The notes below the pieces were generated by a model, which had not been told where the DNA came from, ran no database searches, and was given only the letters and a program-made list of their open reading frames with translations. The position numbers and the translations under genes were made by a program. Positions 44,247 through 53,724 of a DNA stretch of 64,000 nucleotides are shown in pieces; position 1 is the stretch's first letter, and every line of letters starts with the position of its first letter. This DNA is from CALUVN01 sp944323595 (GTDB lineage: Bacteria; Cyanobacteriota; Vampirovibrionia; Gastranaerophilales; Gastranaerophilaceae): positions 2,046,001 to 2,110,000 of the forward strand of contig OZ006972.1 of NCBI GenBank assembly GCA_963931255.1, read 5' to 3'.

Positions 44247-44279
44247 ACCTGATTTCATCCCGAGATCAGGTTTTTTTTA
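44247..44279 (+). terminator. Intrinsic terminator after the 54-aa gene
   Basis: Stem ACCTGAT/ATCAGGT with an ~11-nt loop, followed by T8. Confidence 0.85.
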
Positions 44280-44309
44280 TTTTAAATATATTTGAAGTGT
44301 CGGCTTACA

Positions 44310-44478
44310 TTATTCCCTCGCCCCGACAGATTGACCTCTGTGGGGGAGAGCGGATTTGCGGACGGACGACACGAAGTAAGTCCGGAAAGCGAGCGGAACG
44401 AGACAACTAAGCCGTCAGTCTTTTTGTCGAGTCTCCGTGAGCGTGGAGCAAATCCAAGACAGGGGTAGGGTGAGGGGA
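44310..44478 (+). repeat. Inverted repeat arm L (~169 bp) flanking the autotransporter
   Basis: Nearly identical, in reverse complement, to 49317-49485, with roughly ten scattered differences. It is much richer in G/C than its surroundings. Each arm is itself partly self-complementary (GGATTTGC at 44352-44359 against GCAAATCC further right; CCCTCGCCCC at one end against GGGGTAGGGTGAGGG at the other), like a MITE or large foldback element. The 9-mer TTGAAGTGT occurs just outside each arm in direct orientation (44292-44300 and 49496-49504), possibly a relic target duplication. Confidence 0.85.
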
Positions 44479-44752
44479 ATAGGGTAGGAGGCAGTGAGGT
44501 ATGATTTGTGGAAATCAATGCAGGTCGGATTTACTAATTCGACAAAAAAAATAGTGACGCAGTGGCATTTTCTTAACAAAACTACACATTTTTATTTCCG
44601 AGCAAAATTCGCTCGACTCGCTGAGAAACTACTCTTTTTTCTACAAACAATATTATAAATTTTTGTAAACTTTTACGATAAGCCTTAAATTTCTTTGAAC
44701 AGTATTCCGTTAGTAATTAATGTAATGTGTAATAAACACGGAGGTATAATTC

Positions 44753-47700
44753 ATGCGCAAAACATCCAAAAAGCTTGATAAATCAGCATCTTTTACATGT
44801 GGGCTCGCCTCTAAAGTATTACTGGCTGCTGCAATTGTCGGTTGTTCTCCTGTATATGCATATAATTTAACTCCTCCTTCTCTGGGGGATGACTGCACTT
44901 ATATAATTAAAGAAGCAACTGAAGAAACTGAAAAAGCTTACGGCGTTTATGATTTAAGAGAAGTTACAGAAACTTACACCTACACTGACATTGACGGCAG
45001 TACTGTTACAAAAGAATATAAAACCTACGCTGCTGATTTAAATTATAATGTTGCTGAACAGAAACCCGAAATTTCTTCCGGTGGGAACCAGTTCTGGACT
45101 AATCAGTATTGGAACTGGAATGGTGATGATTTGCCCGATGATGTTACTGGTAATTATGTAAACTTTCAGGGGCACGGGGTTCTCGTTGACACCGGCGGAA
45201 CCATTGGTAATCTCAATGGTGACTTCCTGAATAATACTGATGACGGATGGGTGGTAGGTATCTACAACTCTGGGACTATTACCGGTATCAAGGGAGATTT
45301 TGTTAACAACGTTAATAATTCCAGCAGTCAAAACCTAGGTATCACTAATATGAATGGTATCATTGGTGATATTAACTCTAACTTTATTAATAACCAGCTT
45401 ACAGGTAGCGGTAAATTAATATACAACCAGAATGGTACCATTGGTGATATTACAGGAGATTTTATTGCCAATAAAGCTAATAGTGGTATACTTATTTATA
45501 ATTTACCCGGAACAAGCATAGGCAATGTCAAAGGTAATTTTATAAATAATTCAGGTTTTCATAGTCTTTTGTATAATACAAATGATAGTATAATCAAAAG
45601 CATAAGTGGTAATTTTAGTGGTAATACTAATAATTCTCTCATCTTGTTTAATAATGTCAATTCTAACATTGATTTTATAAATGCAAATTTTATAAATAAT
45701 CATGTTGAAACTAATATCATTTACAATAATTCTTACTCAACAATAGGCAGTATAACAGGCGATTTTACAGATAATACTACTGGAGCACAACTAATTTTCA
45801 ATGTTGCGGATGCTACTATTGGTGAAATAAATAGCAATTTTATTAATAATAATGCTGATATTTTAATAGCGAACACCGGCGGAACATCAAATATAGGAGA
45901 TATAACCGGTAATTTTATCAATAATACTACGCGTGTAAATCTTATTTTCAATAATCAGGGCAAAATCGGTAACATTAAAGGTGATTTTATTCAAAATACG
46001 AACGGAGGTTATCATACCAACTTTATTGCTAATGGACACGGGCAAATTGGTAACATTGACGGTAATTTTATTAAAAATTCCACAACTGGTTATTTAATAT
46101 TTAATGCTGGTTCTGTATCATACGATTGGCGTAATGATACATATTATTCTGACGGATATGGAACGATAGGTAATATAACAGGAGATTTTATAGAAAATGA
46201 AACAGGCAGCGTTCTTATCTTTAATGCCGGTGGTGTTATGGGCAATCTGACCGGTAATTTTATTAATAATTCTGGTAGTAATGGCGGTCATACTCCATAT
46301 CTAATATTCAACTCTTCAGGCATTATTGGTGATATTACAGGAAGTTTTGTCGGTAACCATATAGACGAAAGTAGCTCATCTTATTATAGTGGTTATACAC
46401 TTTTAGGTAACAACGCCGGAAATATAGGAAAAATAACAGGAGATTTTATTGGTAATACAGGCTGGAATACTATTATTTCAAATAATAATGGTACATTGGG
46501 AGATATAGTCGGTAACTTTGTAGATAACAATGTAAAATATTATTTATTTGATAATTCCGGAGCACGTAAAAATTTCAGTATTACAGGTAATTTTGTAAAC
46601 AATACAGTCGGCGGAGACAAATTATTGTTTAATTCCAGCTCAACCTTAGATTTTATCAACGGCGATTTTATCGGTAACAAATCTACATTAGAAGCTGTCA
46701 GCGGCACAAGTTCTTCCGCACTGTTATATAATAATGGAGGAACCATCGGTTATCTTGAATCTGACTTTATCAACAATGAGGGTTTTGCTTATTTGATAAA
46801 AAATTCAGGCGGCGAGATTGGCAGTATTACCGGTCATGTAGAAGGTAACTCCTTGAAAGAATTAGGAACATCTCCTTTTGATCTGGGATACATTGCAAAT
46901 CAGGGCGGGGTTATTGGTGATATAACATTGACAGGCTCGCTATCAAATTTATCAAGTGATATTTCTGATGGAGGTCTTGGGATAAACAACCTTGGCGGTG
47001 AACTTGGCAATATTACGGCTAATTTTGAAAATTTAACAGCAACTAGAGGCAAAGGTGCCGCTATACGTAATGGATATGCATACAATAAAATCCCTGCAAT
47101 TGATTCTATTGCCGGTCAGTTTAAAAATAACACCAGCGCTTACGGCGGGGCTATTTACAGCGATGGTGGAACCATTGGGAATATTAAGGCTGATTTTATA
47201 GATAACAAAGCCATAGATGGTAATGGCGGCGCTATTTCTAACGGTGGAGGCGACATTGGTAATATACAGGGTAACTTTGTAAACAATACAGCCGCAACAA
47301 ATTCAAATCCGTCATTTGGCGGCGGCGGAGCTATATGGAACGCCGGAGGCAGAATCGGCGAAATCAGCAACAGCCGGTTTGAAAATAATAAAGGCAGCTG
47401 GTCAGGCGGCGCTATTTTCAGTGACGGTGGACGTATTACTGAAATTCGTAATTCCGACTTTATAAATAACTCAGCTGGACAAGTCGGTGGGGCTCTTTCT
47501 CTGGCTGATGCCGAAATTACAAATGGTATTGTCAATACTAACTTTATTGGAAACCACATTACACAGTCTGAATCTTCCGGCAGGGCTCTTGGCGGCGCCA
47601 TTTATGCTAACTCTGATTTAGATATCATTGCTGATAACGGCAGTAGTATCTTTAGCGGCAACTACACCGAATCTTTAGACGGTATCAAAGAAGACAACGC

Positions 47701-49309
47701 CATTTATATGGATAACTCAAAAAGCATTAATTTCAGATTAAAAAACGGCGGTAATATTATTATGAACGACAAAATTAACGGCGTTGATGGATATCAGGTT
47801 AACATCTCCGGTGACAACAAAGATAATACCGCTTTTTATTTGTTTAACGATATACAAAATGCTTCCGTAAATGTTAATAATACTACTATTAATACGATTA
47901 ATAACAACACCTATGCTTACGATTTCAATACCTTTACGGTTTCCGGTGATACAAATATGGCTGCTGATGTTGATTTAATCAACAAAGAAATTGATAGATT
48001 CACGGCTGATAGCTATGGAAATCATACAGGCACTTTATATGTAAATAATATGAATCTTTTGAACGACGCTCCGGTCGGACAAGATGTCACTGCGGTGTAT
48101 TTTGCGCAACCGGATTTGAAAGAGTTTGTAGGTGAAGTTCCTGATAACTACAAAACTCTCTACACTCCGCTTTATAAATACAATGTTTCCTACGACAATA
48201 GAAACCAATACGACGGCAAGGGCGACGGCGGTTACTTCCTATTCACACGTGGAGGCTCAAGCAATCCATCTGATGTTTACAACCCTGCGGTCTTAGCTAC
48301 TCCTGTAGGTAATCTTGCTGCAGGTCAAGCTGCTATGAACGAAGCGTTCAAATACGTCTTTGAACACGCTGATGCGTTCACTCAATTACCGGCTATGGAG
48401 CGTTACGCTAAAATCAATGCTAACAAATATGCATTAAGTACTGACTTCAACGAAAATATGCCGTCATACGCCGACCAGCTTCAAAATAAAGCCGTCTGGT
48501 TCAGACCATATACAACCTTTGAATCTATGAACATCAAAAACGGGCCTAAAGTTGACGCCATCACTTATGGTTCTCTTGTTGGCTTTGATGGTGATTTCAA
48601 AGAAATGAAAAATGGCTGGAGCAGAGTCTTCACTGGTTATGCAGGCTATATGGGTTCTTCTTTAAACTATAGCGGTGTTGATACCACTATGAACGGAGGC
48701 TTGTTAGGCTTTACCGAAACCTTCTACAAAGGTAACTTCTGGACTGCTATCACTGCATCCGCAGGCGCCTCTGTTGGTGAATCACATACTATGTACGGTA
48801 AAGAAGATTATACTAGTTTGTTAGCAGGCGTTGGCTCTAAAACAGGGTACAACTTTGAGTTTAAAGACGGTAAGTTCATTATCCAGCCGATTATGTTCTT
48901 GTCTTATACTTTCGTTAATACCTTTGATTATAAAAATGCGGCTGGAGTTAACATTGAATCCGACCCGTTGCACACTATTCAATTAAACCCTAGTGTTCGT
49001 TTCATTGCTAACCTCAAAGGTGGTTGGCAACCGTACGCTTCTGTCGGTATGGTTTGGAACTTAATGAATGAATCTAAAGTTACCGCCAATAACGTTAAGC
49101 TTCCTGAAATGAGTGTTAAACCTTACGTTGAATACGGTGTTGGTGTTCAACGTAACTGGGCTGACAAGTTCACTGCGTTCTTACAAGCTATGATTCGTAA
49201 CGGAGGCAGAAACGGTGTTGCTTTAACCGGCGGCTTCCGCTTCATGCTTGGCTCTGAACCTAAAAACTCTGACAAACCTAAGGTTAAAAAAGAGATTAAG
49301 TCACTATAA
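44753..49309 (+). CDS. Autotransporter adhesin with Pmp-like passenger (type V secretion)
   Basis: A 1518-aa outer-membrane protein. The signal peptide ends near SPVYA (residue 36); an IVGC lipobox-like string at 28-31 is an alternative lipoprotein site. The passenger (about 120-960) is a long repeat array: units of about 20-25 residues with GTIGNITGDFINN followed by LIFNNxG, predicted to stack as a beta-solenoid. The later part has the GGAI and FxxN motifs typical of polymorphic outer-membrane proteins (GGAIYSDGGTIGNI, FENNKGSWSGGAIFSDGG). Residues ~1235-1500 form the autotransporter barrel, rich in alternating aromatic strands and ending GFRFML, followed by an unusual charged tail (KPKVKKEIKSL). 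GGAGGT precedes the ATG. It is enclosed by inverted repeats. Confidence 0.9.
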   Translation: MRKTSKKLDKSASFTCGLASKVLLAAAIVGCSPVYAYNLTPPSLGDDCTYIIKEATEETEKAYGVYDLREVTETYTYTDIDGSTVTKEYKTYAADLNYNVAEQKPEISSGGNQFWTNQYWNWNGDDLPDDVTGNYVNFQGHGVLVDTGGTIGNLNGDFLNNTDDGWVVGIYNSGTITGIKGDFVNNVNNSSSQNLGITNMNGIIGDINSNFINNQLTGSGKLIYNQNGTIGDITGDFIANKANSGILIYNLPGTSIGNVKGNFINNSGFHSLLYNTNDSIIKSISGNFSGNTNNSLILFNNVNSNIDFINANFINNHVETNIIYNNSYSTIGSITGDFTDNTTGAQLIFNVADATIGEINSNFINNNADILIANTGGTSNIGDITGNFINNTTRVNLIFNNQGKIGNIKGDFIQNTNGGYHTNFIANGHGQIGNIDGNFIKNSTTGYLIFNAGSVSYDWRNDTYYSDGYGTIGNITGDFIENETGSVLIFNAGGVMGNLTGNFINNSGSNGGHTPYLIFNSSGIIGDITGSFVGNHIDESSSSYYSGYTLLGNNAGNIGKITGDFIGNTGWNTIISNNNGTLGDIVGNFVDNNVKYYLFDNSGARKNFSITGNFVNNTVGGDKLLFNSSSTLDFINGDFIGNKSTLEAVSGTSSSALLYNNGGTIGYLESDFINNEGFAYLIKNSGGEIGSITGHVEGNSLKELGTSPFDLGYIANQGGVIGDITLTGSLSNLSSDISDGGLGINNLGGELGNITANFENLTATRGKGAAIRNGYAYNKIPAIDSIAGQFKNNTSAYGGAIYSDGGTIGNIKADFIDNKAIDGNGGAISNGGGDIGNIQGNFVNNTAATNSNPSFGGGGAIWNAGGRIGEISNSRFENNKGSWSGGAIFSDGGRITEIRNSDFINNSAGQVGGALSLADAEITNGIVNTNFIGNHITQSESSGRALGGAIYANSDLDIIADNGSSIFSGNYTESLDGIKEDNAIYMDNSKSINFRLKNGGNIIMNDKINGVDGYQVNISGDNKDNTAFYLFNDIQNASVNVNNTTINTINNNTYAYDFNTFTVSGDTNMAADVDLINKEIDRFTADSYGNHTGTLYVNNMNLLNDAPVGQDVTAVYFAQPDLKEFVGEVPDNYKTLYTPLYKYNVSYDNRNQYDGKGDGGYFLFTRGGSSNPSDVYNPAVLATPVGNLAAGQAAMNEAFKYVFEHADAFTQLPAMERYAKINANKYALSTDFNENMPSYADQLQNKAVWFRPYTTFESMNIKNGPKVDAITYGSLVGFDGDFKEMKNGWSRVFTGYAGYMGSSLNYSGVDTTMNGGLLGFTETFYKGNFWTAITASAGASVGESHTMYGKEDYTSLLAGVGSKTGYNFEFKDGKFIIQPIMFLSYTFVNTFDYKNAAGVNIESDPLHTIQLNPSVRFIANLKGGWQPYASVGMVWNLMNESKVTANNVKLPEMSVKPYVEYGVGVQRNWADKFTAFLQAMIRNGGRNGVALTGGFRFMLGSEPKNSDKPKVKKEIKSL

Positions 49310-49316
49310 TGATTGT

Positions 49317-49485
49317 ACCCCTCACCCTAACCCTGTCTTGGATTTGCTCCACGCTCACGGAGACTCGACATAAAGCCTACGGCTTAGCTGTCTCGTTCCG
49401 TTCGCTATCCGGACTTACTTCGTGTCGTCCGTCCGCAAATCCGCTCTCCCCCACAGAGGTCAATCTGTCGGGGCGAGGGCAATAA
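49317..49485 (-). repeat. Inverted repeat arm R (~169 bp) flanking the autotransporter
   Basis: Reverse complement of arm L with about ten differences. It begins only 7 bp after the autotransporter stop, so its foldback structure may also act as a transcription terminator for that gene. Confidence 0.85.
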
Positions 49486-49508
49486 ATTTCCAATGTTGAA
49501 GTGTAGTC

Positions 49509-49538
49509 TTGATGCAAATTTTGTCTTTATGCTAAAAT
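49509..49538 (+). promoter_or_regulatory. Leaderless-type promoter of nadD
   Basis: TTGATG (49509-49514), 18 nt, TAAAAT (49533-49538) with an extended TGC, then 6 nt to the ATG at 49545; no Shine-Dalgarno. Confidence 0.6.
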
Positions 49539-49544
49539 TTATTT

Positions 49545-50135
49545 ATGAAATTATGCGTATTTCAAGGAACTTTTAACCCGATACACCGTGCTCATCTACA
49601 GGTTGCTGAATACGTATACAAAAATTTTGATTTCGACAAAATTCTGTTTATTCCTGCATACAAACCTCCGCATAAAGACTATACCCCCGGAATGGCTATA
49701 CACAGATTTAATATGGTCAAACTTGCAGTTGAAAATCGATATAACTTTGATGTCTCAGATATTGAATACAAAAGTGAAGAGAAATCCTATACTTACCTGA
49801 CAATTAAGGAGTTATACAAAAAATACCCCGTTGATGGCAAAATTAATTTTATTATCGGCACTGATGCCTTTGAAAAAATAGAAACATGGTACGAAACCGA
49901 TAAACTTAAAAAACTTGTGGATTTCATAGTTTTCAGGCGGACAAATAATTTTTCACCGCAAAACTATAATTACCTGAAAGAAAAGGGGTATAACTTTATA
50001 TTCGCAGACCTTGAATTTTGCGATATTTCATCCACACAATTGAGGTCAAGAATAACAAACGGTGAGAGAATAAATGATATAGTAACCGAGGAAGTAGAGG
50101 ATTACATAAAAAAACATGGTTTATACAAAAATTAA
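49545..50135 (+). CDS. nadD: Nicotinate-nucleotide adenylyltransferase
   Basis: Adenylates nicotinate mononucleotide in NAD synthesis. The nucleotidyltransferase motifs GTFNPIHRAHL (with the HxxH-type site), PAYKPPHKDY, FIIGTDAFEKIETW and the C-terminal ISSTQLRSRI are all present; 196 aa. It overlaps yqeK by 20 bp, the usual nadD-yqeK pair. The predicted mRNA is leaderless. Confidence 0.95.
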   Translation: MKLCVFQGTFNPIHRAHLQVAEYVYKNFDFDKILFIPAYKPPHKDYTPGMAIHRFNMVKLAVENRYNFDVSDIEYKSEEKSYTYLTIKELYKKYPVDGKINFIIGTDAFEKIETWYETDKLKKLVDFIVFRRTNNFSPQNYNYLKEKGYNFIFADLEFCDISSTQLRSRITNGERINDIVTEEVEDYIKKHGLYKN

Positions 50136-50709
50136 CGACAAAGAAATAAAAGAATGGCTTAAAAATAACCTTAATGAAGAACGCTACAGCCATTCGCTCG
50201 GCACTGCAGACTGCGCCAGAGAACTTGCCGGAAAATTTGGGCTTGATAAAGAAAAAGCCTATATTGCAGGACTTTTACATGACTGCGCAAAATGCTTCAG
50301 TACAGATAAATTACTTGAAATAATAAAAAATAATCTTCAGGTCGAAGAATCTGAAATGCTTAATTATAAAACGCTTCATGCGCCTGTGAGTGCATATTAT
50401 GCACAAAAAGAATTCGGTGTTACAGATAAAGAAATTCTCTCAGCCATCAGATGGCATACGCTCGGACAAATAGAAATGAGCGAGTTTGAAAAAATTATCT
50501 TTCTTGCCGATAAAATTGAACCGAATACAAGAGATAAGTCTTATCGTGAAGAAATTCTTAATATTTTACAGGAAGATAACGGACTGAACAAGGCTCTTCT
50601 TAAATGCTATAAAGAAACTCTTAAAAGCCTTGTAAAACGCGACTTGAAAATATGTTTGCTTACGGTTGAAATTTATAATAAACTTGAAGATTTGTGCAAA
50701 CCTGAATAA
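50116..50709 (+). CDS. yqeK: HD-domain diadenosine tetraphosphatase YqeK
   Basis: Symmetrical Ap4A hydrolase of the HD superfamily, which clears dinucleotide alarmones. RYSHSLGTADCARELA supplies the first His, GLLHDCAKCFSTDKL the HD pair, HAPVSAYYA and RWHTLG further metal-site His residues, and LADKIEPNTRD the last Asp. Length 197 aa. It is translationally coupled to nadD. Confidence 0.93.
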   Translation: MVYTKINDKEIKEWLKNNLNEERYSHSLGTADCARELAGKFGLDKEKAYIAGLLHDCAKCFSTDKLLEIIKNNLQVEESEMLNYKTLHAPVSAYYAQKEFGVTDKEILSAIRWHTLGQIEMSEFEKIIFLADKIEPNTRDKSYREEILNILQEDNGLNKALLKCYKETLKSLVKRDLKICLLTVEIYNKLEDLCKPE

Positions 50710-50755
50710 TAAATGTTACAAATTGACTCAATTCAGACATATAAGGCATGTTCAT

Positions 50756-50763
50756 GCTAAAAT
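50756..50763 (+). promoter_or_regulatory. Extended -10 of the 857-aa gene
   Basis: GCTAAAAT with T at 50755 gives TGCTAAAAT, the same extended -10 as before nadD and the small gene at 55303. No convincing -35 is visible. Confidence 0.45.
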
Positions 50764-50787
50764 TTGTTTAAAGATGAGGAGTGTTTA

Positions 50788-53361
50788 ATGAGAATACTTG
50801 AAGTAAAAAATAATCTTGTAAAAATCAGCTTTAATGCTGATGAACACCTTGTATTATCCGGATTTGTTATAATTGAGGATGTAAATACGCCCTATGTTGC
50901 GCAGGTTGTAAATCTCAAAGCTGACGATACCGGTAACTACGCGATAGTTAAACTCATCTTTACTTTTAACTCTGACGGTATAGTTTCAAATTACGACGGC
51001 TCAATCCCGTCTCTGGAAGCCATTGTAACTCTGCTTCCGTCTGAAGAACTTCTTGATATTCTTCCTGTTAACAATCCTTTAAAACTAGGTGTACTTGCAC
51101 AGCAGGCTTTTTTACTTAATCTGGATCAAACACTTCTCAAAAAAGATTTAATTGTCTGCTCTGACAAGAACGAAAATACAAGTATCCTTGTTAACAATAT
51201 CATTAAACAACTCCAGAGAAATAACCAGAAAGTAATTGTTTGCGATATAGATGATTCTATTGACCACGAAGATAAATTTATCTTTACAGAAGATTTTAAG
51301 CTTCCGCTGAATTATGACACCATAAATTATATCTGGGAAAACGAACTTACTGATGTTGATGCCACAAGCAAAGCCGTTATTCAGGATATATTTCTTGAAG
51401 TGCAGGAATATGCAAAAACTACTCCGCATAAATATATTCCGTTCAACACATTTATTGAAGTTGTAGATGCGCAATACAAAGAAACAGGCATTCCGGAACT
51501 CGTACTGCTCAAAAATAAACTCATTAAATATGAAGAAAACAATGTCTTTGCAAATGACTATGCAGAATTTGAAGCACTTGGAGAATTTTTACAAAAAAAC
51601 ATTTCAACAGTTATTGATATCTCTACAGCCATAAATCCAAAACTGCAAAAGCAGGTAATTGAATATATCTATGAAGTAATGCATTCAATGAGAGAATCCA
51701 TTATTGCTATTACTCCGGTTAACAATGTGAATTCAGATAAAAAATTGCTGAAACTATTTTATGCACCGGGAAATGTATTCACAACAGTTGTTTGCAGCCA
51801 TGAATACAAATATATTTCAGAGTTAAAACAAATTGCACGCAACATTATTTTATTCCAGCCGCAAACTATTCAACATGATTTTGCAAGCTACAATACATAT
51901 CTGAACAAACTTAATTCTGATGAATTTATCGTTTACGGCGAACTTACACAAAATATTCCGCTGATTGTCCAATCTATGCAATTGGAAGCTCTTGACACGC
52001 TTGAGCGTAAACTTGCAGAAGAAAAACGAATTGCAGAAGAAAGACAAAAAGAATTTGAAAAAGCTCAGGCTGAATTAGAAGCCGCTTCAAAACCGGTGAT
52101 GACACCACTTATATCTGATGAAGAGCTAATGCCGGATAATATTGAAGAGGATAATACAATTATTACATCAGAAGCTGAAAGCGACACAATAAATGATAAT
52201 CCTGATGATATGCATTTCATAGAAGAGAACGAGCCAGAACCACAGGAGATTGAAGAAGAATTAACTGTTGATACAACAAATGAAGACTTTTCAGCTTATG
52301 AAGAACCATATAACGAGGTTGTAATAGAAGAAGAGCAGCCGGATGGCACTGAAATTGAAGAAGAAGTGCTGCCGCCGGATGAGGCTCTGCCGGAAGAACC
52401 ACAATCTGAAATAACAGATAGCATAGAGGAAGAAATAACTATAGAGGAACCGCTGCCTGAAAATCCATATCAAAATATATTTGACAGCCAGAATCCGTTT
52501 CCGGACTCAGAAGATAAACCAGAGCCGATAACTGATAATGCAGCAAGAGATGTAGATGAATATATTATTTATAATGACAAAAAAGACGAAATTCCGTCTA
52601 TTGACGAAGTTATAGCGCGGGAAGAACAAGAAAAATTATTAAACAATTCTGACGTTGATACAGAAAACTCAAATGACGGACCGGAAGAAGTGCAAGAAAT
52701 TCAATATATTGAACCTGAAGAGGAAGAAGATAACTCTGTCATAATAGAAGAATTTCATCATGACGCAGAAGAATCATCAGACCAGCCAACAATGTCAACA
52801 GAAGATGAGGTTATTCATGAAAACGAAGATGAACTTCAACCGCACACAATTACCATAGAAAATGAGCCGCAAGACTTTGCTGCTTTTGAGGAAATACCTC
52901 AGAATGACAATAAATATGTGGGGTTAAATGACTTTGAAGAGGCTCCTGCTCAAACAGAAGATACTCTAACAGAAGATGATTTAAATTTCATTGATGAACT
53001 TAATCTTGATAATACTGAACAAGCGACAGAAACACAGAATGAACCGGCAGAACCGATTGAGGAAATGCAACCAGAACAGCCTGTTCAGCAACAAGAGCAC
53101 CACGAAACTGAGGAAAGCATAAACTTTGATGAACCGCCTATTGTTCCTATATATTCTGCTGATGACAACGAAGATATTGACATAGTAGAAGGTGCGACCG
53201 AAACTTTTGAACAGGGAGATAAAGTTTCCCATCCTAAATACGGTATTGGCATTGTTGAAAAAATGATTAAGTACGGCAACAAAACGCTTTGCTCTATTAA
53301 TTTTGAAAATGTCGGCAGACGACTGCTGGATCCGGCTATTTCAGAAATTTCTAAAGCTTAA
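50788..53361 (+). CDS. Large protein: HerA-like N-terminus, acidic linker, PcrA/UvrD-type Tudor tail
   Basis: An 857-aa protein not described to my knowledge. Residues 1-400 resemble a HAS-barrel plus RecA-like fold of HerA/FtsK ATPases, but the expected P-loop position reads CSDKNENTSILVNNIIKQL (about 124-142) with no GxGKS, so ATPase activity is unlikely. A coiled coil (about 405-432) leads into a ~370-residue acidic, disordered linker. The last ~50 residues (EQGDKVSHPKYGIGIVEKMI, then LCSINFENVGRRLL) match the Tudor-like C-terminal domain of PcrA/UvrD, which binds RNA polymerase. The ATG at 50788 with GAGGAG upstream is chosen over an in-frame TTG at 50764. It converges on aroH with a 4-bp overlap. 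Confidence 0.7.
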   Translation: MRILEVKNNLVKISFNADEHLVLSGFVIIEDVNTPYVAQVVNLKADDTGNYAIVKLIFTFNSDGIVSNYDGSIPSLEAIVTLLPSEELLDILPVNNPLKLGVLAQQAFLLNLDQTLLKKDLIVCSDKNENTSILVNNIIKQLQRNNQKVIVCDIDDSIDHEDKFIFTEDFKLPLNYDTINYIWENELTDVDATSKAVIQDIFLEVQEYAKTTPHKYIPFNTFIEVVDAQYKETGIPELVLLKNKLIKYEENNVFANDYAEFEALGEFLQKNISTVIDISTAINPKLQKQVIEYIYEVMHSMRESIIAITPVNNVNSDKKLLKLFYAPGNVFTTVVCSHEYKYISELKQIARNIILFQPQTIQHDFASYNTYLNKLNSDEFIVYGELTQNIPLIVQSMQLEALDTLERKLAEEKRIAEERQKEFEKAQAELEAASKPVMTPLISDEELMPDNIEEDNTIITSEAESDTINDNPDDMHFIEENEPEPQEIEEELTVDTTNEDFSAYEEPYNEVVIEEEQPDGTEIEEEVLPPDEALPEEPQSEITDSIEEEITIEEPLPENPYQNIFDSQNPFPDSEDKPEPITDNAARDVDEYIIYNDKKDEIPSIDEVIAREEQEKLLNNSDVDTENSNDGPEEVQEIQYIEPEEEEDNSVIIEEFHHDAEESSDQPTMSTEDEVIHENEDELQPHTITIENEPQDFAAFEEIPQNDNKYVGLNDFEEAPAQTEDTLTEDDLNFIDELNLDNTEQATETQNEPAEPIEEMQPEQPVQQQEHHETEESINFDEPPIVPIYSADDNEDIDIVEGATETFEQGDKVSHPKYGIGIVEKMIKYGNKTLCSINFENVGRRLLDPAISEISKA

Positions 53362-53711
53362 GCTCTAAGTGTTGCGGCACCTTTCAGGTAAACGAATTTA
53401 GGCTCAAAATCTTCACTGCAATTAAGCACAATAAGGACTCTTAGACATTTTTCCAGTGAATTAGGCACGTTAAGTTCGTGAAAACACATCATAGCAACTT
53501 TATCCCAGCCGTCAAGCTCAAGGCGGGCAAACTTTGCAGGAAATGCCGCATTTAAGTCTTCCGTAAGAGTGAATATAACATGGGAAATATCACAAGCTTT
53601 GATATCGTTTTGCAAAATCATTGCATTTAAAAGTTCAATAACAGCGCTTCTGATTTCGGTGTCTGAATTACAATCAACAGTAATAGCACCTCTTATACCT
53701 TTTGTAACCAT
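53358..53711 (-). CDS. aroH: Chorismate mutase, AroH type
   Basis: Converts chorismate to prephenate for Phe/Tyr synthesis. The 117-aa monofunctional AroH fold is recognisable: RGAITVDCNSDTEIRSAVIELL with the catalytic Arg, DISHVIFTLTEDLNAAFPA, and LNVPNSLEKCLRVLIVL with the active-site Arg. The length is normal. AAGGAAA precedes the ATG, and fmt ends 13 bp upstream, so it is probably cotranscribed with def-fmt. Confidence 0.93.
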   Translation of the reverse strand: MVTKGIRGAITVDCNSDTEIRSAVIELLNAMILQNDIKACDISHVIFTLTEDLNAAFPAKFARLELDGWDKVAMMCFHELNVPNSLEKCLRVLIVLNCSEDFEPKFVYLKGAATLRA

Positions 53712-53724
53712 ACGTAAAATTTCC

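Larger units (their letters stand above)
44155..44752. other. Intergenic region before the autotransporter
   Basis: About 600 bp without a gene. It holds, in order, the C-rich 23-nt repeat, a terminator, the left inverted-repeat arm, and 44480-44752. The last part includes a CGAGC/GCTCG hairpin (about 44602-44617) and a weak promoter candidate TTGAAC-17-TAATGT (44695-44723). A reading frame across the repeat arm on the minus strand has no ribosome site and is not accepted as a gene. Confidence 0.6.

Noticed and set aside
44282..44518. 78-aa minus-strand reading frame
   Set aside because: It runs through the left inverted-repeat arm, has no ribosome site, and its sequence is dictated by the repeat.
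47155..47601. 148-aa Pro/Leu-rich minus-strand frame
   Set aside because: Antisense shadow of the GGAI/FxxN repeats of the autotransporter; composition reflects the opposite strand.
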